From positions 3,891,296 through 3,955,295 of the forward strand of contig CAXAMN010000001.1 of NCBI GenBank assembly GCA_963970005.1: a stretch of DNA of 64,000 nt, read 5' to 3'. The position numbers and the translations under genes are program-made. A model generated the notes under the pieces. The model was given only the letters and a program-made list of their open reading frames with translations. It had not been told where the DNA came from and ran no database searches. Of this stretch, positions 20,862-34,640 are shown in pieces. Positions within the stretch are counted from its first letter, which is position 1. Each line of letters opens with the position of its first letter. This DNA is from Durusdinium trenchii. Lineage: Eukaryota; Sar; Dinophyceae; Suessiales; Symbiodiniaceae.

Positions 20862-23800
20862 ATGTCTTCTCCTGTGGTGCTGGCATGGGAGAAACTTGAG
20901 TACATAGTTCAAGAAGCTCAGAAGGGTCACTTGGCAACGTGCTGCAACAAGAAGGGAGGCTTCACCCGTCGTGATGTGGTGAACAACGCAGACCTGTTGG
21001 GACCGCTGATCCATCATGTTGGTGTCTTGACTTTGCATCAGCGCAGCCAAACCGTAGAACCATATGCTTGCAAGATTGAATTCATGTCTGCAACCTTTGT
21101 ACAAAGTAGCTATATATTCGAATGCGAGATTGTGTGAGGCATGCGCCCTTCCATCAACGAATTGCAGCAAATCGTTGACGAGTTCTTTTGGAGGGTCCGT
21201 TCCCGCTCTAAAGCTCCCATCACTAGCACCTAGCCTGCATTATATGCATAGCCCAATGATAAAGAAAATTGATGAACATTGATATTGCCATGTCTTCTCA
21301 CTCTTCAGTGCTTCAGCTTCTTAGGCACTATGGTCAAGGCCCATGCTTGGAATCTACGCCAACTGGTTACGCAGTTTGGACGCGCCGCGCGGCGCCCTCA
21401 CGTTCCCCGTGAACCGGCCATGAAAACACTCTTCCTGTCTGCGGGGGTGCCACTTCCATCAGGCACGGTCCACTCAGAGTGTGGTTTTGGTGTGCTTTCG
21501 TAAGAACACTTGGTACCTGTGGAGGTTTACATGAGCTCACATATTGATAGTCGATCTGCTGTGGCCAGGTGATGTAAAAGAAGAGGTGGAAGAAACGCAT
21601 GATGAGGGATGTTGGGATGAGGAGGGTGAAGAAGAGGAAGAGTTGGAGAGCGATCCAGAAGTTGAACCCACTCCCAAGGAGCTAGATTTTTTGAACCCCC
21701 CAAGACCCCTCCGTCAGCAACACTCCCACCATGCGTTGCCACATCTTGGCCCCCCAAGCCAGGACTCCGGAGCTCCAGCTGCCGAGGCCTGTGCGAATGG
21801 CAGGTTGGAGGAAGTTGCATCAGCATCTGATGGCCCTATCGTGAAACGGAAAGTCATGGCTGGAGTTTCAATCCCTGAACCCGATGTAAAGCCTGTCCCT
21901 GGACCTAGTGTGCGAGAACCTGCAAAGCCTCTGGTGATCAAGCCCACGCGTGCCTCGATAAATCACCAGTCCCAAGTGTTTGGGTATTGAAATCTGTTCT
22001 AGATGTTTTGGAATGGGAAATCGTTCTTCTTGAGAAATCCCAGGTGCCCAAAGAGAACATCACACGACTCCATCACCCAAAGGCCTGGCAACATGTAACA
22101 TGGCCATGCTTTCGTGCAGCCCCCACAGGTGCATAGCTTCCCTCTTCCCCACCTGCTGCAGGTGTGGCAGCGGCCGTGCTGACACCGCCAAAGGACCCTG
22201 AACCTGCCAAGCGTCATGCGCACGCGCTGGTGGAGACAAATGGGGCTACTCAAACTTGCCTTGTTTGCTCAACAGTTGCAGGGGACACTGAAACCTTGTC
22301 ATCGATTCCATGTACCATCCCAGCTGGTCTTGACCCGAAGCGAGTTCAGTCTTTGAAGCAACGCATCGAAGATGAACGTCAAAGGTTGGAAAAGCTTAGG
22401 CAGCTCAGGCTTCTAGAACTGGAATACCTGAAGCTTGCAGAGTTGCAAGAACAAAGACAGCGACAAGCTCAACGTTACTCCCGTCCTTCCCTGGGACAAG
22501 GCGTGCAAACTGGAGAGGGCATGAGGGGTGCAACAGTTGTTTAGCCACACATGTACATACATACGTACATACTGCAGTATATACTGAACATATATCGCAT
22601 GTGAATGACCTTCAGCCTGCTAGGCATGGACAATGTGGAAACGCAATTGGTGGACTTCTCGGAGACCCAGGTTGCCAATGCAGCTGCTGGCTGTGTGCAG
22701 GCTGAGAAGGACACATATTGAACGGTTTTGCTAAGTACATAGTTGGCCGGCTTGATTGAAACATGTTTTCCTCATGTGTGTGTCCAGGGTACTTTGTTCC
22801 ATGTATAAGCCACCCCCGCCAGCACTCCAACCAGCAGGAGGGAATGCGAATGGCTGAGGAAAGGCCAAAGCGATTTGCTAGCCTTGTTGGCAAACAGCTG
22901 TCTTCAACACTCTGCTTTGGAGACTGTCCTGAACAAAAGCCAGAGGCTGAATGTCGAGACATCCAGGTAGGGAAAGAGCAGTTGACCGAGAGAGCGGCTC
23001 AAGGGGAAGTGGTGGAGGAGAAAGGTCAAGAGAAAGCTGCAGAACCACACGCCTCTGAGGACATGAATGGCAAGGTGGGAAATCCGCAACTTGGGCCAGG
23101 ACAGGTTCAGCCAGCAGTGGAGGGTGCTGAGGAGAAGGGGAATGGAAAGCCGGAGGTTGAGGATGGAAAGAAAGTTGAAGCGCAAGGTGAGGATGGGAGA
23201 GATGCTGCTCGTGTCCAGGCGATCTCCGTTCAAGATTCGCCGCTGGAGGGGTGTGACAATGAAGCTAGGGAGAAGGTTGAGGCCGAAAAGAAGGTTGAGG
23301 GAGCAAAGGAGGAAGCGAGGGAGAAGGTTGAGGCTGCAGCAAGGGAGAATGTTGAGGGTCCAAAGGAGGAGGAAGCGAGGAAGAAGGTTGAGGCAAAGGA
23401 GAAGGTGCAAGAAGTTAAGGAAGTGTGCGAAGGGAAGACAAAGGTCAACGAAAGTGCTCCCAACCGTCCAAAAATTCTGGACTCACTTGCGCCAGTAGCG
23501 CCGAAAGAGCAACCAAAGCAAGAGGCAAAGAAGAGGTCGAAAAACAAGAACAATAAGGAAGCACAAGGTGAGGATGCAGAGGATGCACCAGACTCAAGCA
23601 AAACAAAAGGTGCCGGGAGAAAACCAAAGGCAAAGGCTAAGGCCAAGGCGAAGGCCAAGGCCTGCGCAAACGGCAAAGGCCAGAAAAGCAAAGAGAAAAA
23701 GACAGCTGCAGCAAAGAAGTCTGATTCCAAAAAAAAAGAGGAAGAAGATACGCCAACAAAGCAGAAGAAAGGCAAGGACCGCACGGAGTCAGCAGCTAAA

Positions 23801-24064
23801 AAGAGAACGGAGGATCCAGGTGAGAATAAGCGAAAGCTGCAATGTGCCGATGCAAATGCCAAAGCCAAAGTTCAGAAGAAGGAAGCTGGCAGCAATCAGA
23901 GGGCTGACAGCAGGCGAAGGAAGCTGGATGAGTCGGAGGAACAGAAGAAGAAAAGCAAACAAAGCAGGAAGTCTTCTGCTTACCACGTGGCCTTGCGGAA
24001 GGCGCGCTTGGATGGGAAGACCGATGAGGAAGCGAGGCGGCTTGCAAAGGGGGCCAGTTGCTAG
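20862..24064 (+). CDS. Multi-exon acidic/lysine-rich protein with C-terminal SAYH motif
   Basis: An ATG at 20862 opens MSSPVVLAWEKLEYIVQEAQ. Further coding blocks are about 21139-21230 (RPSINELQQIVDEFFWRV), 21560-21986 (very acidic, then proline-rich), 22164-22540 (a Leu/Arg/Gln/Glu coiled coil near RQLRLLELEYLKLAELQEQ), 22630-22720 and 22800-24064. The last exon is over 1.2 kb, rich in Lys, Glu and Ala with repeated EKVE and AKAKAKA runs, and ends KSSAYHVALRKARLDGKTDE…LAKGASC-stop. I recall that terminal SAYH-type helix from many dinoflagellate proteins of unknown role. Composition suggests a nuclear, disordered, basic protein. Exon grouping is inferred and two genes are possible. Confidence 0.5.
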
Positions 24065-26321
24065 TCAAGAGCTGGACATGTGCAATGTCTGTTCTTTATC
24101 GTTCTTAATTTATTTTTTTGTACTTAAGATTCGCGTTGGGCCACAATTCGTTTTTGCCGCATCTCACGGAAAGCTTTTGAATCGTGTTTGGACAATATGG
24201 CTGGCAGGCCTATGCATCTACGAGCTGATCGGGTCATTTGGCTCATGCACAACATGTGTGTGAGATTTGGGGGTCTTAGCACGGTGCTAAAAAGCATCGT
24301 GTGTTGAGGCAGAACCAAGGCAATAGGATCTGAGTGCCTTGGAGCTGTTTGTGTGGGGGAAACCTTGCGTGAGCAGGGCGATGACCAACGAGCCGCTGGC
24401 GGAAACATATGTTCTTTTCGTGCAGTGGCTTCTTTTAGTATCTAGGTCTGCAAGAGCCAACCCCAATCCACATAGCTGCAGCTTTCACCGTGGTTGCTTG
24501 CTTGGCTTCATGGCTATGCAAATACTCGATATATAACAATATAATTATATATATATATATGTGTGACTAGTCACTGCTTTGCCAGGTGATGCATGTCGAT
24601 TTGGGTGGCGCGCGCAAAACTTTCAGGCGCAGCGCGTTTATTCAGGGTTCTCGGGTGTTTTGAGGTAGTTTGGCAGTTTCAAGCGGAGCATGATCAGTCA
24701 GCATGCTTTTATAAAGTTCTCATGTTGGAGCGTTCTTGGTGAGGGCAAAGCGCTGTTGTTTCAAGCTTCTCTTGGAATCTCTTTCACGTTCTGGCATGCA
24801 GTTTTTATCAGTCCCATCACTCTGTCCCTTCCCGGTTGTTGGAGCTGCTTTGTGCATGTGTACAATGTGTGTGTGTGAACTGGCTATCATATATCAGCTA
24901 TCGAACGCGCTGCATATGTAGTCGCCATGGAGTCTTTGGACACGAGCACTGTGTTCAATTTGATGGAGATGGGGGCTCCCAAAACCTTGGTCGCAATAGT
25001 GGGAGGCTCAAGTTATTCGATTTGTTCTGGAGCGCTGGACTGGACAGCTTATAAGAGTAGATTGGCAAACCTTTAGATCTTAGGTGCTCCTTCTCCAGTG
25101 GTGTGACTTTGAACGGAAAGGCCCTTATGATTTTTTTTGAGATTTTCAGTGGGGCTGCCAACACTACGAAGCACTGGTATTTTGAATGCGTTTTGAGGAA
25201 ATGTATGCGCAAGTGCAACAGTGCCATGATATCCTGCTAAGTTTCCGTTTGTTGTGCAAAGACTGCATCCTAGGTACAACTGTGGATTGAATTGCGCTTC
25301 CTTTGACATCTCCTATTCAGCGGATGGCCCCCGGCCTGAATCTATGGACTTCCTCTCGCCAGCTGGTTTTGTGCAGCCTGGCCGAAGCATGAATGCCAAC
25401 ACGTGAACATGTCCAATAAATATGCTCTCGGCCCGTCGCTGATTCCTCCAGGCTTTGTGTATTCGTGATTATGCAGGAGCTGCCCAATGCAATGAATGTA
25501 ATGGCTCCAGATTGTGGAAGCTGGGGGATCCCTAGCCGCGGAACGTCTCGACGAGCATTTCATAACTACCAGGGTGCTCCCTATAAGTTTGTAGAGAATG
25601 GAAACTGTATGGTTTCAACGCTTTCTGGATGCATTATCAAATGTCTTGCACGATTCAAGTGAACCCCCCTACCTTTTTGAGATGTCAGGCTCATTCTCCT
25701 CTGCTTGCTGGTGCTAGCCCGTCGAGCTATATTCTTGATTGAAAACCCTCATGGGTCCCTCATCTACAAACACTATCGATTCGAGTACCTGACAAACCGT
25801 GTGGCTTTCGCCCCTTAGCTGACCACTAGTTGCTAGCTGTTTCCCTTTTGAACGTTGCACAGGTTCAAGATCGAAAATCAAAAGCCCAGGTCTTTCGGCA
25901 GGCATTTTGGCTTGGACTTCTAGGTGCCAAGACACCAAAGCGTTTGATCGCTTGGTCAAACGATCGCTTGATTTCAGCTTTGAACTTGGGCACACTGTGC
26001 CGCTCTAAGCGGGAAGCCCTGACGGGAGAAAAAACAACCCGCCCCTCAGCTCCACTTCGATTCTATAGCGCAATTGAGTTAAGAGTTGCCCTCTACCCTC
26101 CCTCAGCCCGATCATGTCACGGGCTCAGGTCGCTACAAAGATTCATCAGGTCGGAATCGCTTTGTTGGCACAAAGGCCCTTCGCCAGTCACAGTGGTTTG
26201 TTTGCACTTAAAAAACGAGCCGCACCATCAACCTAGATATCTGGCAGTAGTGAGTCCGACCCTTTTGTGCTTACATGCATGATCCACAAGAACATCTTAA
26301 AGAACACTCTGTAATGGCCTA
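24065..26321. other. Intergenic or intronic stretch
   Basis: No motif-bearing coding frame is visible in 2.2 kb. A TA-rich microsatellite lies at 24541-24562. Short frames here have no recognisable content. Confidence 0.4.
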
Positions 26322-29300
26322 GGGAATATCCAACGGGCTTTGCCAAGAGACTTCTTGAAGCATATTATCAATCCCGCACCGAGCCTCAACGGAAAGGTCT
26401 TCGCCGCAAGTATGCCTTGGACGCAAGCAAAACCGACAAGGAGCTGTTCTTTGAATATCCTTGTCATGAGGACCAGTGGTTCGATGCGAAGTTACCCCAA
26501 TCCTTTTGGTACCTGTGTGGTTCCCGGTCACTTGCAGTGCCGGATGCCTGGGTACCTGTGATGGACGCTTTTAAGCAGGAACTACACCATGTATGCGCCC
26601 CTCAACTGACCTATTTCCTGCGCATATTGGTTCACAGTGCTCAATGGGGTTTCTGTTTCAGTGAGAAAGGATTGCCCCATGTTGCCCCTTTTTTGGGTCA
26701 GCCAGCTAAGGCCAATCATGAGGGGGAGAAGAAGGACCAGCCGGCCTTCAATGGTAATTGACTTTGCAAATCGAACGTTTTCAGCAAGCAAATCGAACTC
26801 TTCGATGCACGTGCTGTGTACAATGCCAACCTACGCGCAGAAATGTGAGTGCAAAACGGCCGCAAAAATCCACAAAACGGCCACAAATTTCCACAAACGG
26901 GCGCAAATCCAAAAAGAGTAACAAACCACAGATTGCACACGTGCGCTTTTTTGGTCGATTCGAACGTTCGCAGCCTTTTGTCTGATTAGGTCCAGGGTCT
27001 AGGCCAGAGTTTCCAACCTAGTGAAGGGAAGCTTGCCATGCTGTCCAAACAGTGGAGCTCAAATACCATCAAGGATGGTGTTGGCTTACTCAACTCCCAG
27101 TGCACAGGGGGTCCAGCCTCTCTCGGACAGTTGGATGAGATGATCAAAGTGCCTAGGCACACACTTGAAGTTGTGTTTGCGGAACGCTCACCTTTTTTTA
27201 GAGACTATTGCACAATCACCTAGAACCTAGGCGCAGCGTGAGCGGATTCAGCGCATGACTGATGAGCTCTCTGGCCGGCGGCCATTGGATGATTTGCACA
27301 ACCAACGCCTACTAGAGCCAGGCACCTACATATATATTATATAGTATATTAGTTTGCTACTTTCTTCCCGGCCGCGTGTGGTTTCACAGCACATTCCCAA
27401 TTGGAGGTGATGTCCAGTTTGCTGAGTCTGACGGTGCCTACACAGCTGGCAACAAAGCCGTTGGACTTGAGAGTTTGCCTGCAACAACACCAAGCCGCGT
27501 CCACACAGTGCGAAGCAGGTCCACCGTGGCCTTACCCCCAAGTCCTGCCCTGCAGGATCCATACTCATGGCCCCATGATGCACAACCTCGTGATGTAGAA
27601 GACTTCACACCCTCTGTGCCCACTGTACGTGACAGTTCTTGCTGGAAGTCCAGTTCCTTCTTGGAAGAAACGTATGAGCGGCCTACATTTCCCGCTCAGG
27701 CATTTCTGCCTACTGGCCAGGATCAAGCGTGTGCAGGTGAAGGGGGTGGCAAGGAGCAACCCCGTACAGCTCAACCGTGCAAGAGTGACAAGTTCGACAA
27801 ATACTACCATCAGACTTTAGACTGCAAATGTACACGTGTGGCCCCCTATATACATTCAAGGTCCCAACACACGCACGCAAGGGGTGTCTTCCTCAAATTG
27901 TCGGCTGAGGATGAGACGGTACTTCACTCCTCGCAAGGATGGGTCTCAGCAGGCGTCGGCTGCGGCCCTGGAGATGTGGAAGACTGAAGCTGGGCGTCGC
28001 TGGGTCTTTTAGATGGTCAACAAACTAAAAGTGGTACAATAGTTTTCGCGGTCATGTCTGGAGGTTTCAGGTGTTATGTGAAATCTAAACACTAGCAACT
28101 TCAACCAACCTACTTCAAAATTGAACGGTACGTTTACCTGTATAGATGTCATGTAGGCATGTGGGCTAACATGAGGTGCCAAGCTGAAAGAGATCCTGAA
28201 AAAGGAGGGTAGCTTCAAAGCTGTTGAGTGCCACATCGCCCGTTACCAGAAATCTTCGATGGGAAGGTCGAAACAAGGTGCTTGGGTAACGAAGCACATG
28301 TTGGCAGCCGAGAGGCACTGGACAAAGTACCTAGGCCTCTTAAATGCTTGCGTACAGTTTATACACACTTGAAATTCTTACCACGGGTTACCACGGGCCA
28401 CCCTCCTAGGCCAATGATTGAGGCTGCATGGGACTGGGCAAAAGCCCGCAACCTATGGCGGGTAAACCCTATCCACAAAGAGGAGGAAATCAAGGTGGTG
28501 TTGGAAGACGCTTTCAAGTATGCGGAGGAATCAGGTTTTGAGACCCGCCAAGAAGCCACTATGGAAATGGAGGACTTATATGTTATACGCACACTGTGTG
28601 CACACCCCTCATAGTTTCCAGCCCATTCATGTCCACCCCGCCTTCCACAGGATCCTGATGGCAGTCTCCTGGACGGAGGGGACTTGATCCCGGGCCACCT
28701 GTCCAAGTTGTTGCCAGAGGTTGACGACAGCAAGCTGGCGGGGGAGGATGCTATGCCCGGGACTGGAGCAAGTTTCAGGTGTCGTTTGGAACTCGCGTCG
28801 TTCGACTGTCGTTGCTAAACCGCGTTGACAAAGTACCGAGCTCAATAGGGGGGGAATCCACATGTAAATCCCTCATTTAACTTGCACGCAATCAAGATCC
28901 TTAAAGAAAAGGCCTTTTACATGCAGTGGCACGTTTTGGTAAAGTTGACTGATCAAGATCAAGTCGTTGTCAACTCTCGATCTCTCTTTTTGTTGCCGCG
29001 TTGGGAGTGCCAGGCTTGTTTTTCCTACGATGCAAGAGAACTCCAGCCCACTGAGCGTGATCACGACCTTCCTGGAAACCTTGGGTAGGAAGATCGATAA
29101 TGCTGATCTTGAGAAGGTCGGGGCTTGCCTAAATCTTTGAACTTATCGCCGATGTTTTAATAGGATCGATGCTGTCGCAAAACGGTGGCGCAGGAAAAGA
29201 TCAAGGCCAAGAAGAGCGAGAAAGGAACTCAGTGCCTCGTTTGCATCTTTGGTCTTGAAATGTTAGCATGCTAGCTGCCTGCGAGTTGACCTATAATAAA

Positions 29301-29799
29301 GGAGCCTTGTGTTTCCCTAGGCTGCTGGTATCCTTGGACTCTCTCCTCAAGCTGATGAATGATGGCTACGATGACTTGTCTAAACTCCAGGGCGAAGCTT
29401 TGACTGGAACGTCCAGTCCTCACCTCACTGACCCAAGAATCTTTTTCTGTTTAAGAGATTGAGGGAGCTAAAAAGTCATGATTTCTTTTCTTGGCAGGGT
29501 TGACACCGAAGCCATGAAGAGCAAAATGAAGGAGGTGACAAAAACAGACGTTGCCCTCAACAATCTACTGGTTCGCGCAAGGATTGCTGTTTCATATATT
29601 TGCCTGTGTGCTGCATTTGCATGTTTTGCTATATGTAAAAACATGCCGCCGCAGGAATCTGAAATCAGTTGGCCCGACGACGCGCAGTGATGAGAGTGGC
29701 AAAAACAAGTCTGCGCCAAAGGCCAAAAGCAAAGCTAAGGCTAAGGCAAAAGGCAAGGGAAGAAAGCCTCGTCAGCCTAAGGCTGAAGCGGAAGATTAG
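26322..29799 (+). CDS. Multi-exon dinoflagellate family protein with AWVTKHM / NPIHKEEE motifs
   Basis: Coding blocks are: 26322-26760 (EYPTGFAKRLLEAYYQS, then a Lys-rich linker to LPQSFWYLCGSRSLAVPDAW); 27390-27830 (Ser/Pro-rich, low complexity); 27915-28005 (RYFTPRKDGSQQASAAALEM); 28180-28330 (KLKEILKKEGSFKAVECHI…KQGAWVTKHMLAAE); 28415-28600 (AWDWAKARNLWRVNPIHKEE); 28650-28790; small Asp/Lys-rich exons near 29060, 29340-29420 and 29500-29575; and 29690-29799, ending in an AKAKAKAKGKG basic tail. The run K-x-GxW-x-TKE followed by R-x-NPIHxEEE recurs in dinoflagellate proteomes as I remember them. I know no function. The gene is parallel to, and about 0.7 kb ahead of, the GDWP gene and could be its 5' half. 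Confidence 0.55.
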
Positions 29800-30499
29800 A
29801 ACTCTGTATCCTAGACCTATGCCAAGCCTTCACGCCCTACATGGCGTGCAGGTACTTAAGTGTCCGATGAACGATGCTTCGTTGGCAAAGGGTTTCAGCT
29901 GTGCACACATTCCATATGTGTGAGGGCTCGATCAACGTACTGATCGTGGGCAAAGCTTAGGGGAAAAAACTACGCGCTGCCTGCCTCTGTTTTACATCGC
30001 GCACCACCGGTCAACCGCTTTTGATTCGTGCGGGCTGCAGGTTCTTGGCTTTCGGAGAGCGATGAGCCAGGCGTGCAGGGCTGTACGCGCTTTGCATCGG
30101 AGGTGCAGTTTGAGGGACGTACATGTTTTGTGTTCATACAGCCAGGTACTGATGATGGTGGATCTAGTGAAACCCCAGAAGATCTGGCAGATGAGCTGTT
30201 GAAAAGCTTTGAAGTGGGAGACACTTGTCTTTGTTCTTTAAATTACTTTGACACTTTTTCTTGGGGTCTTTAATTAGATAGTCTTAGAACTAGCGGTGTC
30301 TCATGCAACGTCTTCCCATCAAGGCTGAGAGTGCTCACCGTGTAGTCCGTCTCGCCCGCGTTGCGACAAACCGTATGAGACGGCTAGGAACCTTACCATG
30401 ACAGCCAGCAATGATTTCGTGTTTTGATTTTGGGGTATGTATACCTTACCTATATAGGAGGGTTCCTGTAACTCTTGGATAATCCTGACCTTGCTGCAC

Positions 30500-32645
30500 C
30501 CGAGGTGTGAGAGACCATGACCTTCAGGCCATTGCATCGTCGGGAAGGACTTCAAGAAAGACCTACAGGAACATATCCCGGAACTTCCACAAAAGACTTG
30601 AGAAAAGTGATCGCATCTTACCCGTGAAAGTCTCTTGGGTGCTTCTTCGGGTGAAACAGCACCGGCCGACGGTCAAAGAGGTGGACCTCCATTACCCCAT
30701 GATAGCTTTGTCAGATTGGGCGTCGTACTTGCTCAAGAATTGCCCCAGATTCATTTTGGGCGGCCATTCTATGCAGGACGACTTCCACGGGACCTATTTC
30801 GAGTTCTGGTCACGCTACCAAAGGGTGGACCCAAGTCACCCTATATACCAACCGGTCTCCCAATGAATGGGGCAGATGCCTGCCTTATTGTCTTCATGGC
30901 GATGAAGGCCGTGGCAAGGGGAAGGTTCCCATATTGATCCAGTCATATCAAATGGTAGTGGGACCTCGTGGACCTGAGAAAACCAACATGAGTGGGTATC
31001 TGCGTTGGATTGGCAAATTTTTGCCATGTCTTTTCAAGGGTTGGTTCCTTTGAAGCACAACCCTTCCCCGTTCCCCGGCAGTTGTGCCTAGGCATTCGAT
31101 GTGCACCCGACTTCTGGCCTCGATGATGCCAGCTGACATGTACGCTGACAACGACAAGACGTTAGACTCCATGGCTCAGTTTACCTCCACTGACTTAGAG
31201 AAGTGCTTCTTTGAAGGGGTCACCGACACTCAGATAACAATTGCAGCGTTCTTGCACCCCGGGGTTTCCTAGCTGTTGTGGAGGACCTTTATTGGTCGCT
31301 GTACGTGAGGTCGAATTTAACCCGCCCAGGTAAACAATCAAGTCTTCTTCATGATCTGGGTTGGTGTGAAAGGCGATTGGCCCTGGCTGCGAAAGGCCAT
31401 GTCTTTGGTGAGTGGGCCGACGTCTGGTAGAATCTGTCACCACTGTTCTGAAAAAGCAGCAAGGATCATATTCTGGCACCCTTTTATGCTTCATTCGTGT
31501 TTTTCAAACGAGTCCCCCAAAAACGCACAGCTTCATTGGTTAAGATTTGGGGGATATAGCCAAGGAATGGTGGCACCTTGGGCGGAATGGTGCCATGAAG
31601 GAATGGAAAGCAAGTGGCCGAACTACTGTGCTACCATGGAAAACGCACAAACAGTCAAGGTTGATTTCAATTCCTGGCGCATCAGACCCCAAGCGCATCC
31701 GAGATGACCTAGCTCATGTTTTTGCCATTGGCTTTGGCAAGGAACTTTGTGGTTCCTGCATAATTGCCCTGGCTGGTATGGGTGTGTTCGATGGTAGGTC
31801 CATTGGTGCACGACTTGGTGAAGCCTACATCCTCTTCAGAGCATGGTGCGTGAGCAACAAGGAAACCACAAAAATCAGCGAGTTCAGTCTGAAGACCTTC
31901 AAGGTTCAGACGTACCATGGGCTGATCTTCAAACTTACATGTTTCTATGAAGCGTTTGTTCCAACAAGACTTGCGCCTAGGTTTTGCCCCCTGACAATCA
32001 ACCCTGATCCCAGGCAAAAGCAGTACCCCAGTCTCCAAGGACAGGGCCATGACTGCATTGTGGTTTGCAAGTGGCTGTCCGAACTTTGCTCGCAGATTTC
32101 CCGGGAACACTTGGACAACAGCCTGCATAGCACGAGCTTTATTCCAACGTATAACTTGAAGTTTTTGTGTGCCCTGGATGTTTGGTATCATGTGCCCCGA
32201 TCACCCCCATAGTCCTGAGGATCCGAACGATTGCGATACGTACGATGTGATCAAGTTCACGGTTGACTGCGCAAATGGGTGGTTCAGATCCCTCTACAAG
32301 TTTGGAGTTTGGGTGCCGGGTGAGGAGGCCAAACGGCTAACTGATCTAGCTTTTGGACTGACGGAACCTCTGAATGAGTTACAGTGTTGTCTTTATGTTC
32401 AAGGTTTGTTTGTTTTGCCACTTTGCCCTTAATATGGAAAAGGCCCAACCTTCTTTTTTGGTGACATCAATCTGCCCTTTGTGCATGCAGTTTAGGAGGG
32501 TTACATGGGCTTAGCAAGCCTGGCGACTTCAAAGGGTTTGCACCGGTTCAAGATCAAGCCCAAGTGCCATATCCACGACCATACAGCGAAACTGTGGCGG
32601 AGTACTGCAGGATTTCAATTTTGCTTTGAGGGGATTAAGTGCTAG
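30500..32645 (+). pseudogene. GDWP-family gene (transposase-like?), frame-broken
   Basis: Ordered blocks match a large repeated dinoflagellate family: 30500-30850 (KVSWVLLRVKQHRP, DWASYLLKNCPRFILGGHSM, FWSRYQRVDPSHPIY); 30855-30994 (NEWGRCLPYCLHGDEGRGKG, one base out of frame with the first block); 31090-31230 (HSMCTRLLASMMPADMYADN); 31340-31450 (VKGDWPWLRKAM…ICHHC); 31560-31930 (AKEWWHLG, IPGASDPKRIRDDLAHVFAIG); 32020-32130 (GQGHDCIVVCKWLSEL); 32200-32400 (DVIKFTVDCANGWFRSLYKF); 32500-32645 (LHRFKIKPKCHIHDH). The GDWP Asp, a CxxC-type knuckle and scattered His/Asp/Glu recall an RNase H-like transposase core such as plant TNP2. That link is inference. The frame break at 30846-30858 suggests this copy is dead, unless a very small intron or sequencing error explains it. 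Confidence 0.6.
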
Positions 32646-34565
32646 GCTGTTTAGCTGTTGTCGGATGTTTCTTCAAGAAACTCTTTTTATCAGAACTGTC
32701 TGGAGGGTCTTTGTTTGTGTGCTCCCGAGCTCAGGGAAGAACTGGAGCACTCTGGGATTACGCTTGGATGTAAGTACATCATCAACCCATTGAGCATCTT
32801 AGCCTGACCCAGGTATGGTGTCAAGTTTTGGGATGTTTTGGGATGACCCTTGAGGTTTTTTCCACCAAGACCACCACCACTAAGACTGGGCATGCTGGCA
32901 AGATGAAGATTTTGTTGGGCGATGCTCCCGAGTGTCCCGTCGGTGCCACAAGTTCACGACATGCATGCGCAGTTTTACCAGGATACTGATGCAGTACCGT
33001 CGGCAGTTCTCGTGAAAGTTCACGCTAAAAGCGTGGAAACTTGGGGTTCCCGGCAAAAAGGCTGAAATGCAATGCCCGGCCGCGTGCATGGGCGAGCAGG
33101 TGCGTGGGCGGGAAGGTGGGGGATTGTACCCAGCACGAGCGTTTTTTTGAGGGTCGAGCGGAAATCTCTGTTCACTTGAAAACGTACCCAAAAAATCTCG
33201 TAGCACAAATTTATGTTACAAATGAAGCCTCTGGCATGTAGAACCTATTGGACCACAAACTGCCCCTTTTCACTCCGGCAAAAACTATCAAAGCTTCAAC
33301 TGACGCTGACTGAAGAGTCTACATCATCAGTTTGCTTCCAAACAAGGAAAGGTTTGGTTAGTACTTTTGCAGCCAGACAAATTACTTACCTAAGAACACC
33401 AAAAAAAGATGCGCGTTTTGCGCCAGGTCTTGCATCGTGAACACCAAAGCTGAAGGAACCGGAGAAGGAACACAAACTCTTCCCCAAAAGGGTATTCAGC
33501 ATCTGCAGGGGACAGTTTTTGACTCGCCCGATCGGCACAACCAAGTTTGGACCATGTCTTTTCTCCATGAGCGACACGATCCAAGCTGCAAACGAAACGC
33601 ATCACACCCCGTGGGTCGTCCTGGTTTTGGGGCACGGCAGGGCCGCAGGCAGGCTGCAGGCCGCAAGGGGTCTGGGACTGAAGACTGGGGTGGATCGGTT
33701 GATCTTCAGAAAAAGATCGGGGAGGGTTTCTTAACCCGCCAACTCATCGGTTGATCGGTTGATCTTCTACTTGGGTGGATCTACTGCCACCTACTGAAGG
33801 ATCTGGATGATAGAATGACCCGCCAGGTTGCGCCGGAGTCCGACACATCGGGGCTGAGCCGCTTGTTGTTCAATGGTGGCTTTGGTTCTGAGCCCCTGTG
33901 AAGTGTATGCCAGGCGGTAAACGTGTATGGTGTCATTTCTCTAGGAGATAGCGGAGCTTCTGAGAAGACCTATCAGGTATGCCTCAACAACATTGTTGAT
34001 ATTCTAGCACAAGCAACTGTATATATAGTTTTGCAAAGGTTGGCAACCGTGAAGAATCAAACAGCTCAAACGGTTCTTGATGAACAGCAAATGCATCTCT
34101 TCTCAGTGGGAAATTCACAACTCTGACCCAACGATTCAGACCCATCGAAGCTATCTTGCCAGCAGCCGCGCTGCTGATAATAATTTAACAGGCAAGACAT
34201 CAAACGATTACAATTACAACATATTACAACGTCAGTTTTGGCCAACTGGCAACATTAACATGGACCGAACAGTCTTCTTGGGACGTTTACATTTCAAGGC
34301 TCCTGGCCATCTGTTTTCCAGATCTGTCCAAACCTGCGCTGCACCCGTTCATCACAGGCCCCAGCGACACGTTGGACTTCGCTGTGGCATCAGCCCAGAC
34401 CCGCACTCAAGCGCCCATTCCGCCGCGCTTCGATCAGACTTCCGCCGAATTCTCACGCAACATCTGCCTGAGGCACGGGAGGCACGGTCAAAAAACAGTT
34501 TTTCGGGCAGTGGGTCGGTTCTGAGTATAAAAAAGAACCTCCCATGTTATCCATGTTTCCCGAGC

Positions 34566-34640
34566 TAGGAACAAGAGCTACTAGGGTAGGTTGAAGGCCA
34601 TCGCTACTAGGAACAAGAAGCTACTAGGCTTTTCCTTCCC
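34566..34640 (-). repeat. Dispersed ACTAG-rich repeat, copy 1 (inverted)
   Basis: On the - strand it reads …CCTAGTAGCTTCTTGTTCCTAG… then TAGCGATGGCC, which matches the other two copies read on the + strand. It contains four CTACTAG/CTAGTAG half-palindromes. Confidence 0.65.
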
